In this document: positions 1 to 12,300 of the stretch, one piece after another | Numbering within the stretch: position 1 is the first letter of the stretch | Layout of the letters: the number at the start of each line of letters is the position of its first letter | Translations under genes and position numbers: made by a program | Source: Larus michahellis | Taxonomy: Eukaryota > Chordata > Aves > Charadriiformes > Laridae | Length of the DNA: 64,000 bases | Assembly: GCF_964199755.1 (NCBI RefSeq) | Contig: NC_133910.1 | Span: 14,206,711-14,270,710, forward strand | Reading direction: 5' to 3' | Notes under the pieces: generated by a model | Database searches by the model: none | Told to the model about the DNA's origin: nothing | Seen by the model: the letters and a program-made list of their open reading frames with translations, nothing else

Positions 1-600
1 TGTGGGGGGGGCTGTGAGGCACAATTACGAGATATTAATATCAAGCTTCCTCCATAGCCATTGCATGCCAAAAGCGACCCGATGTCTCTTAGCCTGCTGC
101 ATTAATAAGGAGGAGATGGGGATGGCGCGGGCGGGCACGGCACAGCTGCAAGTGGTTTTGCTGCAAAAAAGAAATAGAAGAGAGGATGCGGGTGCTGGGG
201 AGGGGGATAGGAGCTGGCAGAAGAAAAGCTGTGTCTGGGCAAAGGGAGATGGAAGGAGTCCTGTTACAGGGGGTGAATGGTCCTGGGTGTGCCCCCAGCC
301 TGGAGCTGAGACCTGACAGCTCATCACAGCATGTGGGCATGGTGCCCCATCCCCGTCTGCCTGCCGGCACAGCTCAGTGCATCCATGGTTGCATCCACGG
401 TTTGCAGCCACCACTAGCTGCCAGTGCCGCTGCAGCCCCGGCTCAGGACACATGGCACCAGAGGGTCGGACCCCCCCAGCCCAGCTCCCGGCCCCACTGA
501 GCATGGGGGGGAGCTTTGGGGGCCGCAGGAGGCAGCGAGCCCGACCCATGCCCCACCCCGAGGCTGCCTGTCTTCCCCTCGCAGCACATCACAGACCACG
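1..600. other. Sequence downstream of NCS1, no gene seen
   Basis: GC-rich, with short overlapping reading frames on both strands that show no recognisable protein. In human the next gene on this side is HMCN2, but no hemicentin-like Ig or EGF exon is visible here. Confidence 0.5.
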
Positions 601-625
601 GGTGCTTCGTTATTGTCATTAAGCT

Positions 626-631
626 TTTATT
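626..631 (-). terminator. NCS1: Polyadenylation signal AATAAA, probable NCS1 3' end
   Basis: Sense strand reads GGAAATAAAAGC, followed within about 35 bases by GTGGTCTGTGATGTG, a typical GU-rich downstream element. Cleavage is expected at about 600-615. An A-rich stretch precedes the signal. This is the only AATAAA paired with a GU element that I see between the stop codon and base 1. Confidence 0.6.
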
Positions 632-3600
632 TCCACTGTCACAAAGTTCCTGGGTTTTGTTTTGTTTTTCTTTTGTTTTTAAACTGTTTCGTTTGCTTGG
701 TTTGCTCTTGAATTCATCTCAAGACAAGGCAGCAGGGCATGCAAACCGAGACACCGGCATGGACGCACAAACAGGCTTCATCTTTACAAACAAGGCTCTT
801 TGCTGGAGCTGCTGGTTCTCAGCCGGGGGCTCGGCTGCTGCCGCCCCGCCCTGGGCAGGGGTCCCGCAGGACACAGCACCCTGGCCCAGGGCTGGTGGCC
901 ACAGGAGCAGAGAGAGAGGAGGGATGGACGGCTTTCCCGCAGCGCCACTAGAACAGGTCGGGGCTGGCATGTGTGACTGAGACCCCAAAACTGCTCTGCA
1001 AGGAGAACCCCAAGCTGCTGCACCGAGACTGGGCTCAGCATCTCCCTCCTTCAACCCCAGTCCACGCTTCCGCCCTGCTGACCACCGCCACCCACTGCCC
1101 TCATGAAGGAGGGGTGGCTGATGCCCTCCCATAATCCCCCCCTTTGCCCCGGGGTTGGGGACAGTGGGACAGGGAGATGGCTGCGGGTCACCCACCCATC
1201 CCGTTCAACCCCCCCCAACCCTAACTATATGGGAAGATGGCAGCTCTGCCAGTGATTTCGGCTGCCCCCATGCCGTGCCTGGCCCTGCTTCGAAGCCGGC
1301 CCTGCTTCGAAGACAGCCCTGCTCCAAGCAGGGGTCAGCCCCATTTCCCGAGACCCCCCAGGTTCACACGGCCCCACAGCAGCCGGTGGCAGACGCTTCC
1401 TTACATCCCTGCCCGCTCGGGGGGAGCAGTGGCTCTGGGATGGGGGTCCCACAGCCTCAGCATCCCCCATCCAACTGGGATGCGGTGTCCTGACAGCACG
1501 GGAGGCAGGCACCGACAGGCATCTGCTTCTGCACAGGTGAGATGCAGCTGGTACCCGGCACAAACGGGGTCTAGGGTCCCCCATAAGCCAACTCCCCCCT
1601 CCATGAACCCATCGGGGAGTGCTCCTGGTGGCCACCCAGTGTCATTACAAATCGCAGCAATTAAAGGGCTGCTCCGGAGGAAAAACCCGCTTCGCTTCTC
1701 TCTCGGGTCCTGGTTTGTGCCGTGATAATGGGGTGGGGGGGAATCTGCCCCCAGAGCCTTCTCCCACATCCTTGTCCTTGGGGTGAAACAGCTCAGCCCA
1801 GCCCAGCCCCAGAGCTCATGGAAAGACAGTTACAAAGCAGCAACACTCTGCACACAAACAGGAAAATGAAAAGAAAGGAAAGCACAGACATGGCATTTTA
1901 ATGGGGCAACACCGACGGGGACAAATGAGAGGTAGGGGGGGACACGCCACAGTCGCCTCTGCCCGGCTGCGCTTCGGGTCCCCTTCCCATTGCCAGGGCT
2001 GCAGCCGGCTTGATTTCAGACAGGCATCAGGAACCTGTGTGTGAACAGAAACAGATCAGGTCTTGTCGGTTGTTCGCCTTTAATAATGAGCAGGTGTAAA
2101 AACACCGAAATTAATCATTTGGTGATGTAAACTCCAACCCAGCAGTCCATGCCCCGCTCCCGGCACTCCACACATGCCTGATGTTCAGGGGGTCCTGCCA
2201 AACCCGCCTGGTCGCAGCTGTGAGCCGTATCCATCACCTCGGGCACAGCCTTGAACCGCTCTCCGGAGGGGGGATGCCTCACCCAGGCCATTTCACTGAC
2301 GGGGAAACTGAGGCACCAGGAGGTTAAGGCCAACATTTCCAAGCATGAGATGCTTCAAGCCTTATTTTCAGCGGTACCAAAAAGCTGTAGATCCTGGTGA
2401 TGTTCAGGAGTCGGGGGCCCACAGTGCTCCCCAAACGGTGACTAGAAGCATCCAAACCGGGGTCCCAAATCCACAGAGAGGGGGAAATACCGTGGTCCAA
2501 ACAATTTGCTCGGGGACGCTCAGTGTGCCAAGAGCGGGGCAGGACAGACCCCACACTGGGACGCAGGACAAGAGCCAGCCCGACCCTGCAGGAGGGGCCT
2601 CTGCCCGGGAAAACTCCTTGTCACCACCAAACCAACAGGGTCCTCGTCAGCCAGCACAGAGCTTTTGGATGCAGGCAAAAAGCTTTTTTCCTTTTTGCTC
2701 CTTTTTCTGTTTCTTAATGTGCAAATATTTAAGGGAGGACAAGGCATTGGGCTCCATCCCCTGAGCCTGTCGGCAGCAGCGGCAGCAGGAGGTTGCTGGC
2801 GGTGATGCTGAATTTGGGGATTTCTGGGGTCTGAAGCTCTCCCAAACCGATGCTGGTCCCCCACCCACCCACAGCGGGGGCCACACATCCCGCTGCCCGT
2901 GCAGGACTGCCTCATGAGACACCAGCGAGCGCTGATGGAGCTCAAAGCATGGCAGGTCCTCCAAAAACTGAAAGCCTTTCAGGGGAAAGCGTCAGAGCAA
3001 ATGAGGTTTGCCTTTTGCTGGGAATTATGTCAAACATTGCGGGGTCCATCATTTATCAGCGGAGGTGGTTACAGCAGCGTCACATTCATTGGGAACATCG
3101 ATTGGCACCAGAAGGGTCCAGTCTGGCAGAGGAGCGTTAGAGAAGTTGGAGGCACTGCAAAGATCTACCCAAGAGAGCTGTGTTTTGGCCACAAAGCATC
3201 AAGGAACAGGAGTCTCCAGGGGAAGGAGCGAAGTGACACCCTCCAGGAGCCCCCAGAAATGAACCACCATCACCCTCAGGGGCAGGAGCCACAGAGGAGG
3301 CATAAATATTGCACGTGGACGTGAGGTCGGTCTCCTTGGGGATGGGGAAGTTTTTTATGGACATCAGGAAGTGCCACCAGCACATGGCCCCAAAACCGGG
3401 GGAGCCAGGCTGCGCAGCAAAGGACCAGCATCACTTGGCCAGAGACTCCGTTTCTGCCACATGGGGAGGATTCAGACCCTGCTGGGGCACCGTCTTGTCA
3501 CCTGCATCGTGGGACACCTGTGAGAACATCCTTCATGTCCAGATGTCACCTCCCACCGCCATGGGGACGGCCCCTGGCTGGGCTCGGCCGCGGGACCTGC

Positions 3601-4829
3601 AGAAACCCCAGCAGACAGTGGGGCGGAAAGATGCTGCCACCATCAGCCGCACCGGGGGTGGCGGGGTGAGCCCCGAGATGGTGGGAGAGCAGCATCAGGG
3701 GTGGTGGGGCAGGAACAAGCCACGTCAGAGCAAGAGGGTCTGCACCCCGGCTGGCAATAGGGATCCCGTGGGCATCTTGCACTTTGCTCCTGAGGAGGTG
3801 CGAATCTCTCCTTCTCCAGGGCAGGGGCCACAGCGGATGGAAACGGAGCTGCGGCAGCATCCACCTACGCTCTTCCTCCAGTGGAGATGCCAACTGTGTC
3901 CCACGGTGTGTGTCCCACGGCATGTGTCCTGGTGGGGCTGAGCCCTGCTTGGCCACATCCTGGAGCAGTGGCGGGTGATGGAGAGGCCACACAAGCACTG
4001 CTTGTGGCTGTTTCCAGCCTTTTCCAGCTGTTTCCAAGCCCCACACTTGGGTATCTCCGGACGTGTTTCCCTGGCCCTCTGCCTCCCCTGGGGGGGGCAC
4101 AAGTGGCTCCGCTTTGGGGCCATGCCCTTGGTTTACAGCAAAACCTCCCACATCCTGAACGAGGAGCGAGGGGACAAGGAGACACCCCGAGCTGCGTGTC
4201 TCCCAGCCCAGCACCCCACGGAAGGAGCTGCCACATCTCCCCAACCAGCATGGGGGGACAGAGCGAGCGGTCCCCAGGGGCACCCCCTCTGCTCGCCCCA
4301 CCGGCACACAGGCTGATTCCCAGCCACCTCCCTGGGGAGCAAACAGACCTTCCCACCATTTGCAAAAAAACCCCAAAAGAGTAAAGAAATCCACTTGAAA
4401 GCAAAACCCAGCTCTCAGTTCCATTAATACTTTTTCATGCAGTGAGAAATTTTAAAAAAATCAATGGAAATGAGGACATTCTGGTGCCTGGCAGTTTCCT
4501 TGCCCTGCCCGGCTGAGGGATGGAGGGGGCTCGGACTGCTCGGAGCCTGGACTGAGCTTGCAAAGGGAAGGGTGAACAGAAAAATGCAGGAAACAGGTAA
4601 ACGGGAAGAGGAAGATAAGCTACAGCATCCCCTTAAAACAGCAGCCAGCCCACAGAGCTCGGGATACAGCATGTGGGAGGAGAGGGGGCAAGGCAGATTT
4701 TTGGCTTCATTGTTATTGCAGGTTCCCAGTGCCCCGCAATAGTGTACGAGCTTGTAAACCTTACATACCATCACCGAGGTGGTCGGACACACACACAAGA
4801 GACTAAACACGGCAGCAACATTTACAACA

Positions 4830-4838
4830 AATAAATAA
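4830..4838 (-). promoter_or_regulatory. AU-rich element nonamer in NCS1 3'UTR
   Basis: The sense strand reads TTATTTATT, the nonamer core of AU-rich stability elements, within an AT-rich low-CpG patch (about 4745-4860) that stands out from the GC-rich flanks. Function is inferred from the motif only. Confidence 0.35.
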
Positions 4839-4898
4839 GGATATCGATCGTCGAGACAGGCATATAAAAAAAAAAGCCTCACTTTTTTCCACCAATGG

Positions 4899-4970
4899 AA
4901 AAAAAAAAAAAAAAAAAGAAAAAGCACAATACTGTCTCACCAAAAAAAAAAATATATATAATAATATATA
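4899..4970 (+). repeat. A19 run and AT dinucleotide tract
   Basis: A homopolymer of 19 at 4899-4917, then A-rich and (AT)n sequence at 4942-4970. In the NCS1 3'UTR sense these are poly-U and UA tracts. Length is likely polymorphic and prone to assembly error. Confidence 0.85.
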
Positions 4971-5497
4971 TCCCTAGTGAGCCGGGCCGGGCTGCCAGCG
5001 GCATCGCAGGTGATGCCAGGACTGTGTCCCCAGTCGCCGTCGGTGCCTCGGCTCCCCGGCCGCCCCCCGCAGGCAGCACCCCGGGGTGCGCGGCCCCCCG
5101 CTACCTTTGGGCTCCGTCTCCAGCCGGCCGGTTCCTGGGAGAGGACCACGCCGGCGCCGGCGCATCCGCAGTCCCATCCGAAAACGTAGGAAAGGGGAGC
5201 AAAGAGGGTGAGGAGGCCGGGGGGTGAGCTCTGCCTTCGGCGATGCTCAACCCGTTCCCCTGGCCTTGAAGTCTCGGGTGTTCGCTGCCGCTCAGACTGG
5301 GGTCTGTCGCGGGTGGTTTTTTTGGAAAAAGCAGAAGTTGGCAAATGGCAGCGGCTGGTTCAGAGTGCAGAGAGGGGAAGTGAGCTCGCGCTTCGAGGGC
5401 ATCCTTTGCTCGCGGAACAGAAAGGAAGGCCGAGAGGGACAGGCAAGCTTCACGCGGCGGTGGTCGGATGGTACAGAGAGCATCTTCCCCCAGGCGT

Positions 5498-6235
5498 CTG
5501 CAGGAGAGGGTGGGGAGAAGGAAGATCGGGTGAGAAGGATGGGCAGAAAGCCCTGCAGCCACCTGGCATGACATGAGCACAGCTGGAAACATCATAAAGA
5601 TTGTGAAACGCTCAAAACTCCAGCGGGAGTTTAAAAAAAAAGCCCCAGCACCCTTGGTCAGACCCTGTAACAACCAAAATCATCCCAAGAGACATCTCCG
5701 CATGGCCCCGTGGGGCACGGTGAGGACCACGGCGTGCTCAGCCCAGCACCCCTTGGATGCTGCGAACCACAGCATCCCCGACACTGCTGTGCCAAACCCT
5801 GCCATCTCCGGGGTGTAATATAATAGGACATAATATAAATAAAACAACTAATATAATATTTCTCCAGAGCATCCCCATGCCCCCAGCAAGCCAGCTGCCC
5901 CCCTGCCTCCTCTGCAGCCGCATCTGCAGGTGAGAGCGTGAGCTGTGCCAGCTGGGAGGTCGTACTGCATCCTCCTGGGCTGCGGTCCGGGGGCGCTCCG
6001 TGGGATGGGGGGAGGGACTGGGAGAGACCCATGAGTATGGGGGGATGTCACGGGAAAGTGGGAGAGCACATCGCCACAGGGGAACATCCCTCTGACCTGG
6101 ATTTGGGGGGGATGCCCATGCTTTGATGCTTCAGCAGCGGAAAACCATCCGCCCACCCCCAGGAGAGGTGGGAATGGCATCAGGTTGGTGGGAGATGGGG
6201 CATCCCCGGACCCCCCCGCCCGGTGCCGCACTCAC
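5498..6235 (-). other. NCS1: Probable intron within the NCS1 3'UTR
   Basis: Donor GTGAGTGC immediately after the stop exon; acceptor after a long pyrimidine tract at 5498-5499. It contains an AT-rich patch at 5814-5862 and otherwise GC-rich unique sequence. A weaker acceptor (CACCTGCAG) near 5927 is an alternative. Confidence 0.55.
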
Positions 6236-6352
6236 CGCCGCTGGGCCCCGGGACTATACAAGCCCGTCGTAGAGGGAGAGCGCCTGCACGATGGAGGGGT
6301 CGGCCTTGGAGCCCTCCTGAAACTCCTGCAGCGTCAGCTTCCCATCTGCATT
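6236..6352 (-). CDS. NCS1: NCS1 exon 7 (EF-hand 4, C-terminus and stop)
   Basis: Codes from AAT GCA GAT ([11 protein letters not shown]) to LYDGLV, with TAG at 6254-6256. The C-terminal segment after EF4 is the one that regulates partner binding in this family. Only 18 bases after the stop lies a strong donor (GCG|GTGAGTGC, first intron base 6235). I therefore take the exon to end at 6236, with the rest of the 3'UTR in another exon. Acceptor TTTTGCAG. Confidence 0.93.
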
Positions 6353-9300
6353 CTGCAAAACACTCCCATTGCAGCGTCGGTTCAACCCGGGGAGGAAGAC
6401 ACCGAACACCCAGAGACCGAGTGCCCCGGCAGCACCCACCCCATCCCACACAGTCGCCCGGGTCCCCTCTGCCACCACAGCCTCAGCTTCCCCATCACAC
6501 CACCCGTGCCTGCAGCCAGGAAGGGTGCAATGCCACCTCGGGGTCCCTGAAATGGATACGGGGGTCCCAGAGGGATGCCGGGGTCTGCAGTGAGCCCAGC
6601 GGCAGCTGAGACCTTGTACTCACAGGGGAAGGAGGCACCTGCAAGAGCCGGGACGTGGCCAAGGAGCCCACAACTGCCTGCTAAACCCCTTGGCCCTAGG
6701 GAAAAAAATGACTCGAGCATCCTCACCTTGTCCATCATGGCGAAAATCCGATCCACTCTCTTCTCCGGTGTGTTCTCCTCCTCAGGAAGCTCCACCGTGT
6801 TTCCCTGCAGCAAGAGGACAGGATCCGGTCACACACTCCTTTGTGCCCTGCCTGGATGGTGTCCCCAGGTGAGGACGCACGTTTTGTCCCTGCCCCTCCC
6901 CGCGTCAGGACAGGGCGCAGAGGGCTGGCATTTGTGACAGAGCCATCCTCAGCAGCCAGATCCAGATCCAGACCCTGCCCTAGCCACAATGGCCACAACC
7001 CCACACCAAAAAAGCCCAGGGAGCGAGGGAATTGGGAGTGTTTCTGCATCCTCCTCACAGCCCCCCCTGCACTTACCACCATCTGATAAATCGCGTCCAC
7101 AATGTCCAGCATCTCATTCCTCGTGATGTACCCGTCGTTGTCCAAGTCGTACAGCTTAAACGCCCCTGCAAGCCAGAGCGATGCGGAGGTGGCTTGGAAC
7201 CGTGGCCCCCACACCGGACACGCACCCCATCGCCACCCCCCTGCCACCCCCCGGCTCCCCTCGCCGTGCCAGGGGCTGCGGGGCTGAGCCCAGCATGCAG
7301 CGAGCACTTACACCTCAGCTTCTCGTCCAGCGTCCCCCGGGAGGTGACCGACAGTGCCTGGATGAACTCCGAAAACTCGATCCTCCCATCCTGGCAGGGG
7401 GAAGGAGGGGGTGAGGGTGCCGCTGCCACCCCTGTCCCCCAAAGCCCCCCCTGCCCATGCGTGCCCGGCATCGGGTGCCCTTATGGGGCACATCCAAAAA
7501 GGCAGCAGGGAGGGAGGAGTGATGCACGTTTATCTCCAGCAGCGTGATCCGGCCACTGTGCCCACCCGAGAGCGAGCATCCCAGCGGGAAAGACTCCAGA
7601 GCATGGGGGGGCTTTTGCCAGCGTCACCGAAACATCGCCTTTCTCCTCTCTCGCTTGCCACTTCATCGTCTTTTCCCACTTGACTCTCACCGACTAAAAT
7701 AAGCGCGGGGGCTCGCTCGCTACAGCTGCGCCGCTTTAATTGCACGCCCCAGGAAGCGCTGAAGTATCTTCCTCCGCCGGTGCCACGCAGCCGCGCTACT
7801 GAACTCATCCCACCATCGCCTGGGCCCAGCCCCGACCCCGCCGGACCATCCCCAAAAACTTACTTTGTTCTCATCGAAGACATTGAAAACAAAGGTGGCA
7901 AATTTAGTTGGGTCGCCGAAGGGGAAGAACTGCTTATAGATCTTCTGAAAGCCGGCGGCATCGAGCTGCCCACTGGGGCAGTCCTTGATAAAGCCCTTGT
8001 ACCTGGGGAGGAAGGGCAGAGGTGGGCACCAGGTGGGTTTCCCCCCTGAACACAGCCCCCCAAGCCCGGGGGTGACAGGATGGGGCTCTCCCTGGCGCTG
8101 CGGAGGGCTGGAGATGGGAAGGTCCTGGGGTGCTCCCTGTGTCACCCCCATCGCCCATGGGATGAGGTCCCTGCAGGCACTGCGCAAGGGTGGCAGCAGG
8201 GAGAGCCTGGAGCAGCAGCGAGTGGCACCGGTGGCACCAAACGGCGCCCACCACACTGTCCAACCCCACTGCAAGCCCTGGAGTGGCAACTGAGCCACAA
8301 CCAGGTTCCTGTTGAACATTGTCCAGGACCTGGGAGGGGACGGGGACCCACCACCCAGCCAGGAGAACACGGAAGAGTCTTTTAAACCTCCTTTAAAATA
8401 AAAAGCCCCCTGCACAGAGTCACCCCCTGCCAGCACAGCCACGCTGCAGGCAGAGGTGCCCCGGCAGGCGATGCCTCGCTCAGCCCTGAAGCCGAAAAGT
8501 GTTGATATTCCTTGCTCAGGTCTTCAGATGCATGCAGCTTCCAAGCAAGAAGGAAACGGAAAACTTCACCCAAGGGCCAGAGCTCCCCTTTCCCTCCACC
8601 GCTCCGGTGTGGCCTCACTACACCGGGTGCATCCGACTGGCTCTCTTGCACTGAGGTGGCTGGGAAAGCTCCCACGGATCCAATGCACCACCGTGGGGGA
8701 GGGACTCATGATCGACAGCAATTTGCAGCCCCCTGCTGTGCACACACGTGCTGCAGCCGTGCCCCGCTAAAAACCAACAGCACGGTGGCCCCAAGCACCC
8801 GGGGCAGCCAAGCTGCGACGGCATTTTTTGCGCAATCCCGAGTGAAAGCTGCTGGGAGGAGCCAGGGAACACAGCAGGGCTATTGCATCCTCGGGGTGGC
8901 ACGGCCAAGGACATCTCCCAAAATCCATCAGCACTTAAACACCCTCAAAGCCCTTGGTCCCAGCTCCGGGATGGACCTGGATGCTGCAAAGTGCCACCCC
9001 ACAGGGTGCAGGGGAAGGGGCTCACCGGCTCCGTGGGTGCGGGGACCACACAGGGGCAATGTAGGGACCACACGGGGACCACAGGGACCAGGCAGGGACC
9101 ACACAGGGTGCATGAGCATTATGCAATGCGTCGCCCAGATCTGTCAGGCGCCCGCTGCGATGGGCCGAGGGCTGGAGGAGGAGGGGAAGGGGGTGGCGAG
9201 GTGGGAAACCGAAGTGCTGGTGACATCTTTTTCACGCTGCTGCAGCTATGACTCATCGGGGAGGAGGGGGAAAGGATGACAGAAAGAGATAAAGAAAGCA

Positions 9301-12300
9301 AACCTTGACTGGTGGGATAGGAAGATGAAAGGGAAGCAGTGGCTTTTCTAGGGCGTTGCGTTCGGTGGGGCGGAGGGGTGGGGTGAGAGCGTGCTGATGG
9401 TGAGGCACCACGGCCCCAGCCCCTGCCAGCCTCTGTGGGCCCTGCTGCGAATGGGGACATGCTGGGACGGCACCAGCCTGCCCCTGGGACAGCCACGGCC
9501 ACCAGCTGGACAGACCCCATGTCCCCACACCCCTCAGCTGCCCATGTGGGGAGGGAAGAGGCGAGAGGGAGCATGCACCATGCCACACGGGTGGCCGAGA
9601 GCAGCTGGAGGTCCGCCCTGCCACGCACTGTGCATGAGGTGTGCAGGAAAGCCCTCTCTATTTTCTGGTGTCCCCTCTCTGAGGTAACACCTGCACCCCA
9701 GAGGAGGTGCCCCTCCTGCACCCCTTGCTCTGCACAGCCAGAGGGGTTGCTGCATGCCACCGGCTTCCAGCCCCTCGCCCACCAGCCCCGCGCCCCGGCA
9801 GCCCCCCGCCACACCGGCCACTCACCACTGCTGCACCTCCTTCTCCGTAACTGCAAGAGAAAACAGGGGAAAAGAGAAAAAGGCAAGAAAAAGGAATTTA
9901 GTGCTTTCCCTGTGTTTTGCACTTCACATAAGTGACCTTCCCGGGGAATATGCCCCTGGGTTGGCTCGCTCCACGTGCTGTCGTGTGTTATCCGCATGGA
10001 AGCAGCTGCCTTCGAGGCACAGACCGGGAATCCTGCGCCAGCCCAGGAGGTTGATGGGGCTGGAGCTGCAGCCAGTGGGGTCCCTCCGGCTCCAAAACTG
10101 GGGAGCCCACCAGGACGTTTTTTCAGGGGTGTGCAGCACCATTGGTGGAAGATGCTATGGACCACGCAGGGGCCAAGCTGGTTCATGCCTGGGCAGAATC
10201 CGGCCCTGCCCTCCCACCCCCATCAGAGCCAGAACATCCCTGGAAACGTCTGCCTGGAGGTGGCATGGGGAAGGCATTTGCCCGGCCCCAACATCAACAC
10301 ACTGAACATGGGCACAGGAAGAGCCCCCCAGGCTGGCATCCCCCCAGGTACCAGCTGCCTCTGAACGACAGAGAGAAACATCATCAAACCCATCCCAGGG
10401 CTCTGGGAAGCATTACCGGCCTCCAGAGAAACCCCGAAAACGTGACAAGCTAGAAAACAGTGAGCATTGGCAACCACATGTCCCCAGCCCGGGGACAGCT
10501 GCTGAGATGGCAAATGTCCTCAGCAGAGGAAAGGCTCCGATGGGATGCGGGATGCCAGGGAGCCCAGCGGGGCTGGGGGCTGGCACCCATCCCTGTGCAT
10601 CCCAGCATGCCAGCGGGGAGCCCAGTGCCAGCAGGCGGGTGCGCGGGGGGAAATGGCCTCATTAGTCATTTCCTTCGCATCGTGCATCTAAATAATAATA
10701 AAAAAGCAATAGGTCTGAAATGCGTGGGGATAATGAGGCGGAGTGGAGATGTGTCAATGTGCAAACGGCTGATAAAAATAGAGACCCAAGACACATCAAC
10801 AGATGCCAATTACCTTGGATGGCAAATAAAAGAAAGCAATTTTCCATCAGAAAGATTGATAACGTGCCTGGTAGAAGGCGAGGGTTGGCAGGCGGCAGCA
10901 GTGGGGCAAGCCGGGAGGGAACACGCCGGCCCCCACCTTGCAGCCGGCCAGGTGCTGGCTCCTGTGTCCCCGTGGGCAGGAATCGCTGTGCCCGAGGCGT
11001 CCCCATGCATACGGGGGGTCCCTCCATCCCAGCTTGGGGACCGCTGGAGGGACAGAGCCTGAAAAAATACCCCGGGAAGGGCTCAGCACTGGGTAGAGAG
11101 GCCGGCAGCCTCTGACCCGGCCTCCCCAGGGAGGTGGCACAGGGCTGTGATGGCCATACCGGGCCCAGCCGTGCCGGGAGCACACGCCACGGGGTGTCTG
11201 GTCGGCAGTCCTCTGGGAGAGGGAAGGCAGGCACAGGGATGCTCGGCACCTGGGCTGAAGGACACCGAGGGGTTCAGCCACACCGCAGGAGGGATTTGGA
11301 GGGTTGTTGTGGCAGGGCTGTCTGGCAGAAGAGCAGACAGGGGAAAGGACTGAGGTCTCCTGGCAGGAGGCAGCTGGGAAGGACACGCCGCATCCAGCGG
11401 CAGGCAAAAACAACAGTCGTGCCAGTCCCGAAGGATTCCCCATCCCCAAATGGAAGGAAGCATCCTTCCAAAAGCAAGATGCTGAGCCACGTCTCTAACA
11501 GAAACAGGCTTCTCCCCACACATTCCTCACAAGCATCGAGACACCAGCCAGGACTCCCACCCCGAGTGTGCCAGGGGATGGGGGATGCCCCAGGCACCAG
11601 TTCTGCAGCCCTGATCACCCAGAGACACTGACGAAGGCGGGTGGGAGGAGGAAGAGGAGGATGAGCGGCAGGACTTTGGGCACCCCACGAGGCAGGCGAA
11701 AGGGGCAACAGCAGCAGCCCGGATCTGTGGTGGGGGCATGGCTCAGCCCCTCCTGGCAAATCGCCTTCTGTTCTCTCTCCCTCTCTCAGCTGCGTTTCCC
11801 CCAATGTGCTATTTCAGGCCCAGGAGCTGCCTTTCAACTTCAGCAGGAAACAATTAAGAAATCCGTGCTTTTTTTAGTGCAGGAGAAACGCTGGTAACGA
11901 CACACTCGGGCTGGGGTGGGAGGGGAGGGATGGAGCCGGCTCCACTTGTGCCTGCAGGAGGGACGCGATGCTCCCGGGAGAGGCTTTTCCAACAGAGAGG
12001 ACCTTCCAGGTGCCAGCCTGAAAACCAGCACGGGGCTCCCGAGGTGGGATTTGTTAACGTGCATCCCTGGAATGGGGCCATGTAAAGCCCTATCCCTCCT
12101 CCAGCACACTGGCACCAGTGCCTTCCTCCTGCCCCTGTGGGGTCTGGGGTGGGAACGCGGCCCCATCTCCCAGCCCTTGGAAAACCACCCACCCCTGGGT
12201 GCATCCCTCCACTGCCACCAAATCTTCCTTTTCCCCAGGGCAGAGTGTTCCCAGAGTAGGGAAATATCACAGCCCCGAGCTTAGCATCCCTGCGGCTGGG

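Larger units (their letters stand above)
605..5497 (-). other. NCS1: NCS1 terminal untranslated exon (3'UTR), inferred
   Basis: The 5' end is set by the best acceptor downstream of the stop. A near-pure pyrimidine tract of about 20 bases leads to CTGCAG|ACGCC, with the exon beginning at 5497. The 3' end is set by AATAAA at 626-631 with a GT-rich element just beyond. No convincing reading frame lies inside. It holds a CpG-rich block at about 5000-5200, an AT-rich block at 4424-4975 with a 19-base T run (transcript sense) and a UUAUUUAUU element, and GC-rich unrecognised sequence below. ATTAAA variants (sense strand) near 1886 and 2080 could give shorter 3' ends. The extent is inference; transcript reads would settle it. 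Confidence 0.6.

Noticed and set aside
1..4000. Possible HMCN2 exons, expected next to NCS1 from human gene order
   Set aside because: No Ig, EGF or TSP-type exon with splice sites was found. The gene probably lies outside the window.
3546..4424. 292-codon minus-strand frame in the NCS1 3'UTR
   Set aside because: Lies downstream of the NCS1 stop in the inferred UTR; Trp/Gly/Pro-rich chance product without homology.
5814..5862. AATAAA on the plus strand near 5840
   Set aside because: No plus-strand gene ends here. It falls in an AT-rich patch of the NCS1 3'UTR intron.
9119..10186. 355-codon minus-strand frame spanning NCS1 exon 2
   Set aside because: It runs through the microexon and both its introns in a different frame and resembles no protein. 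It is an artefact of GC-rich sequence.
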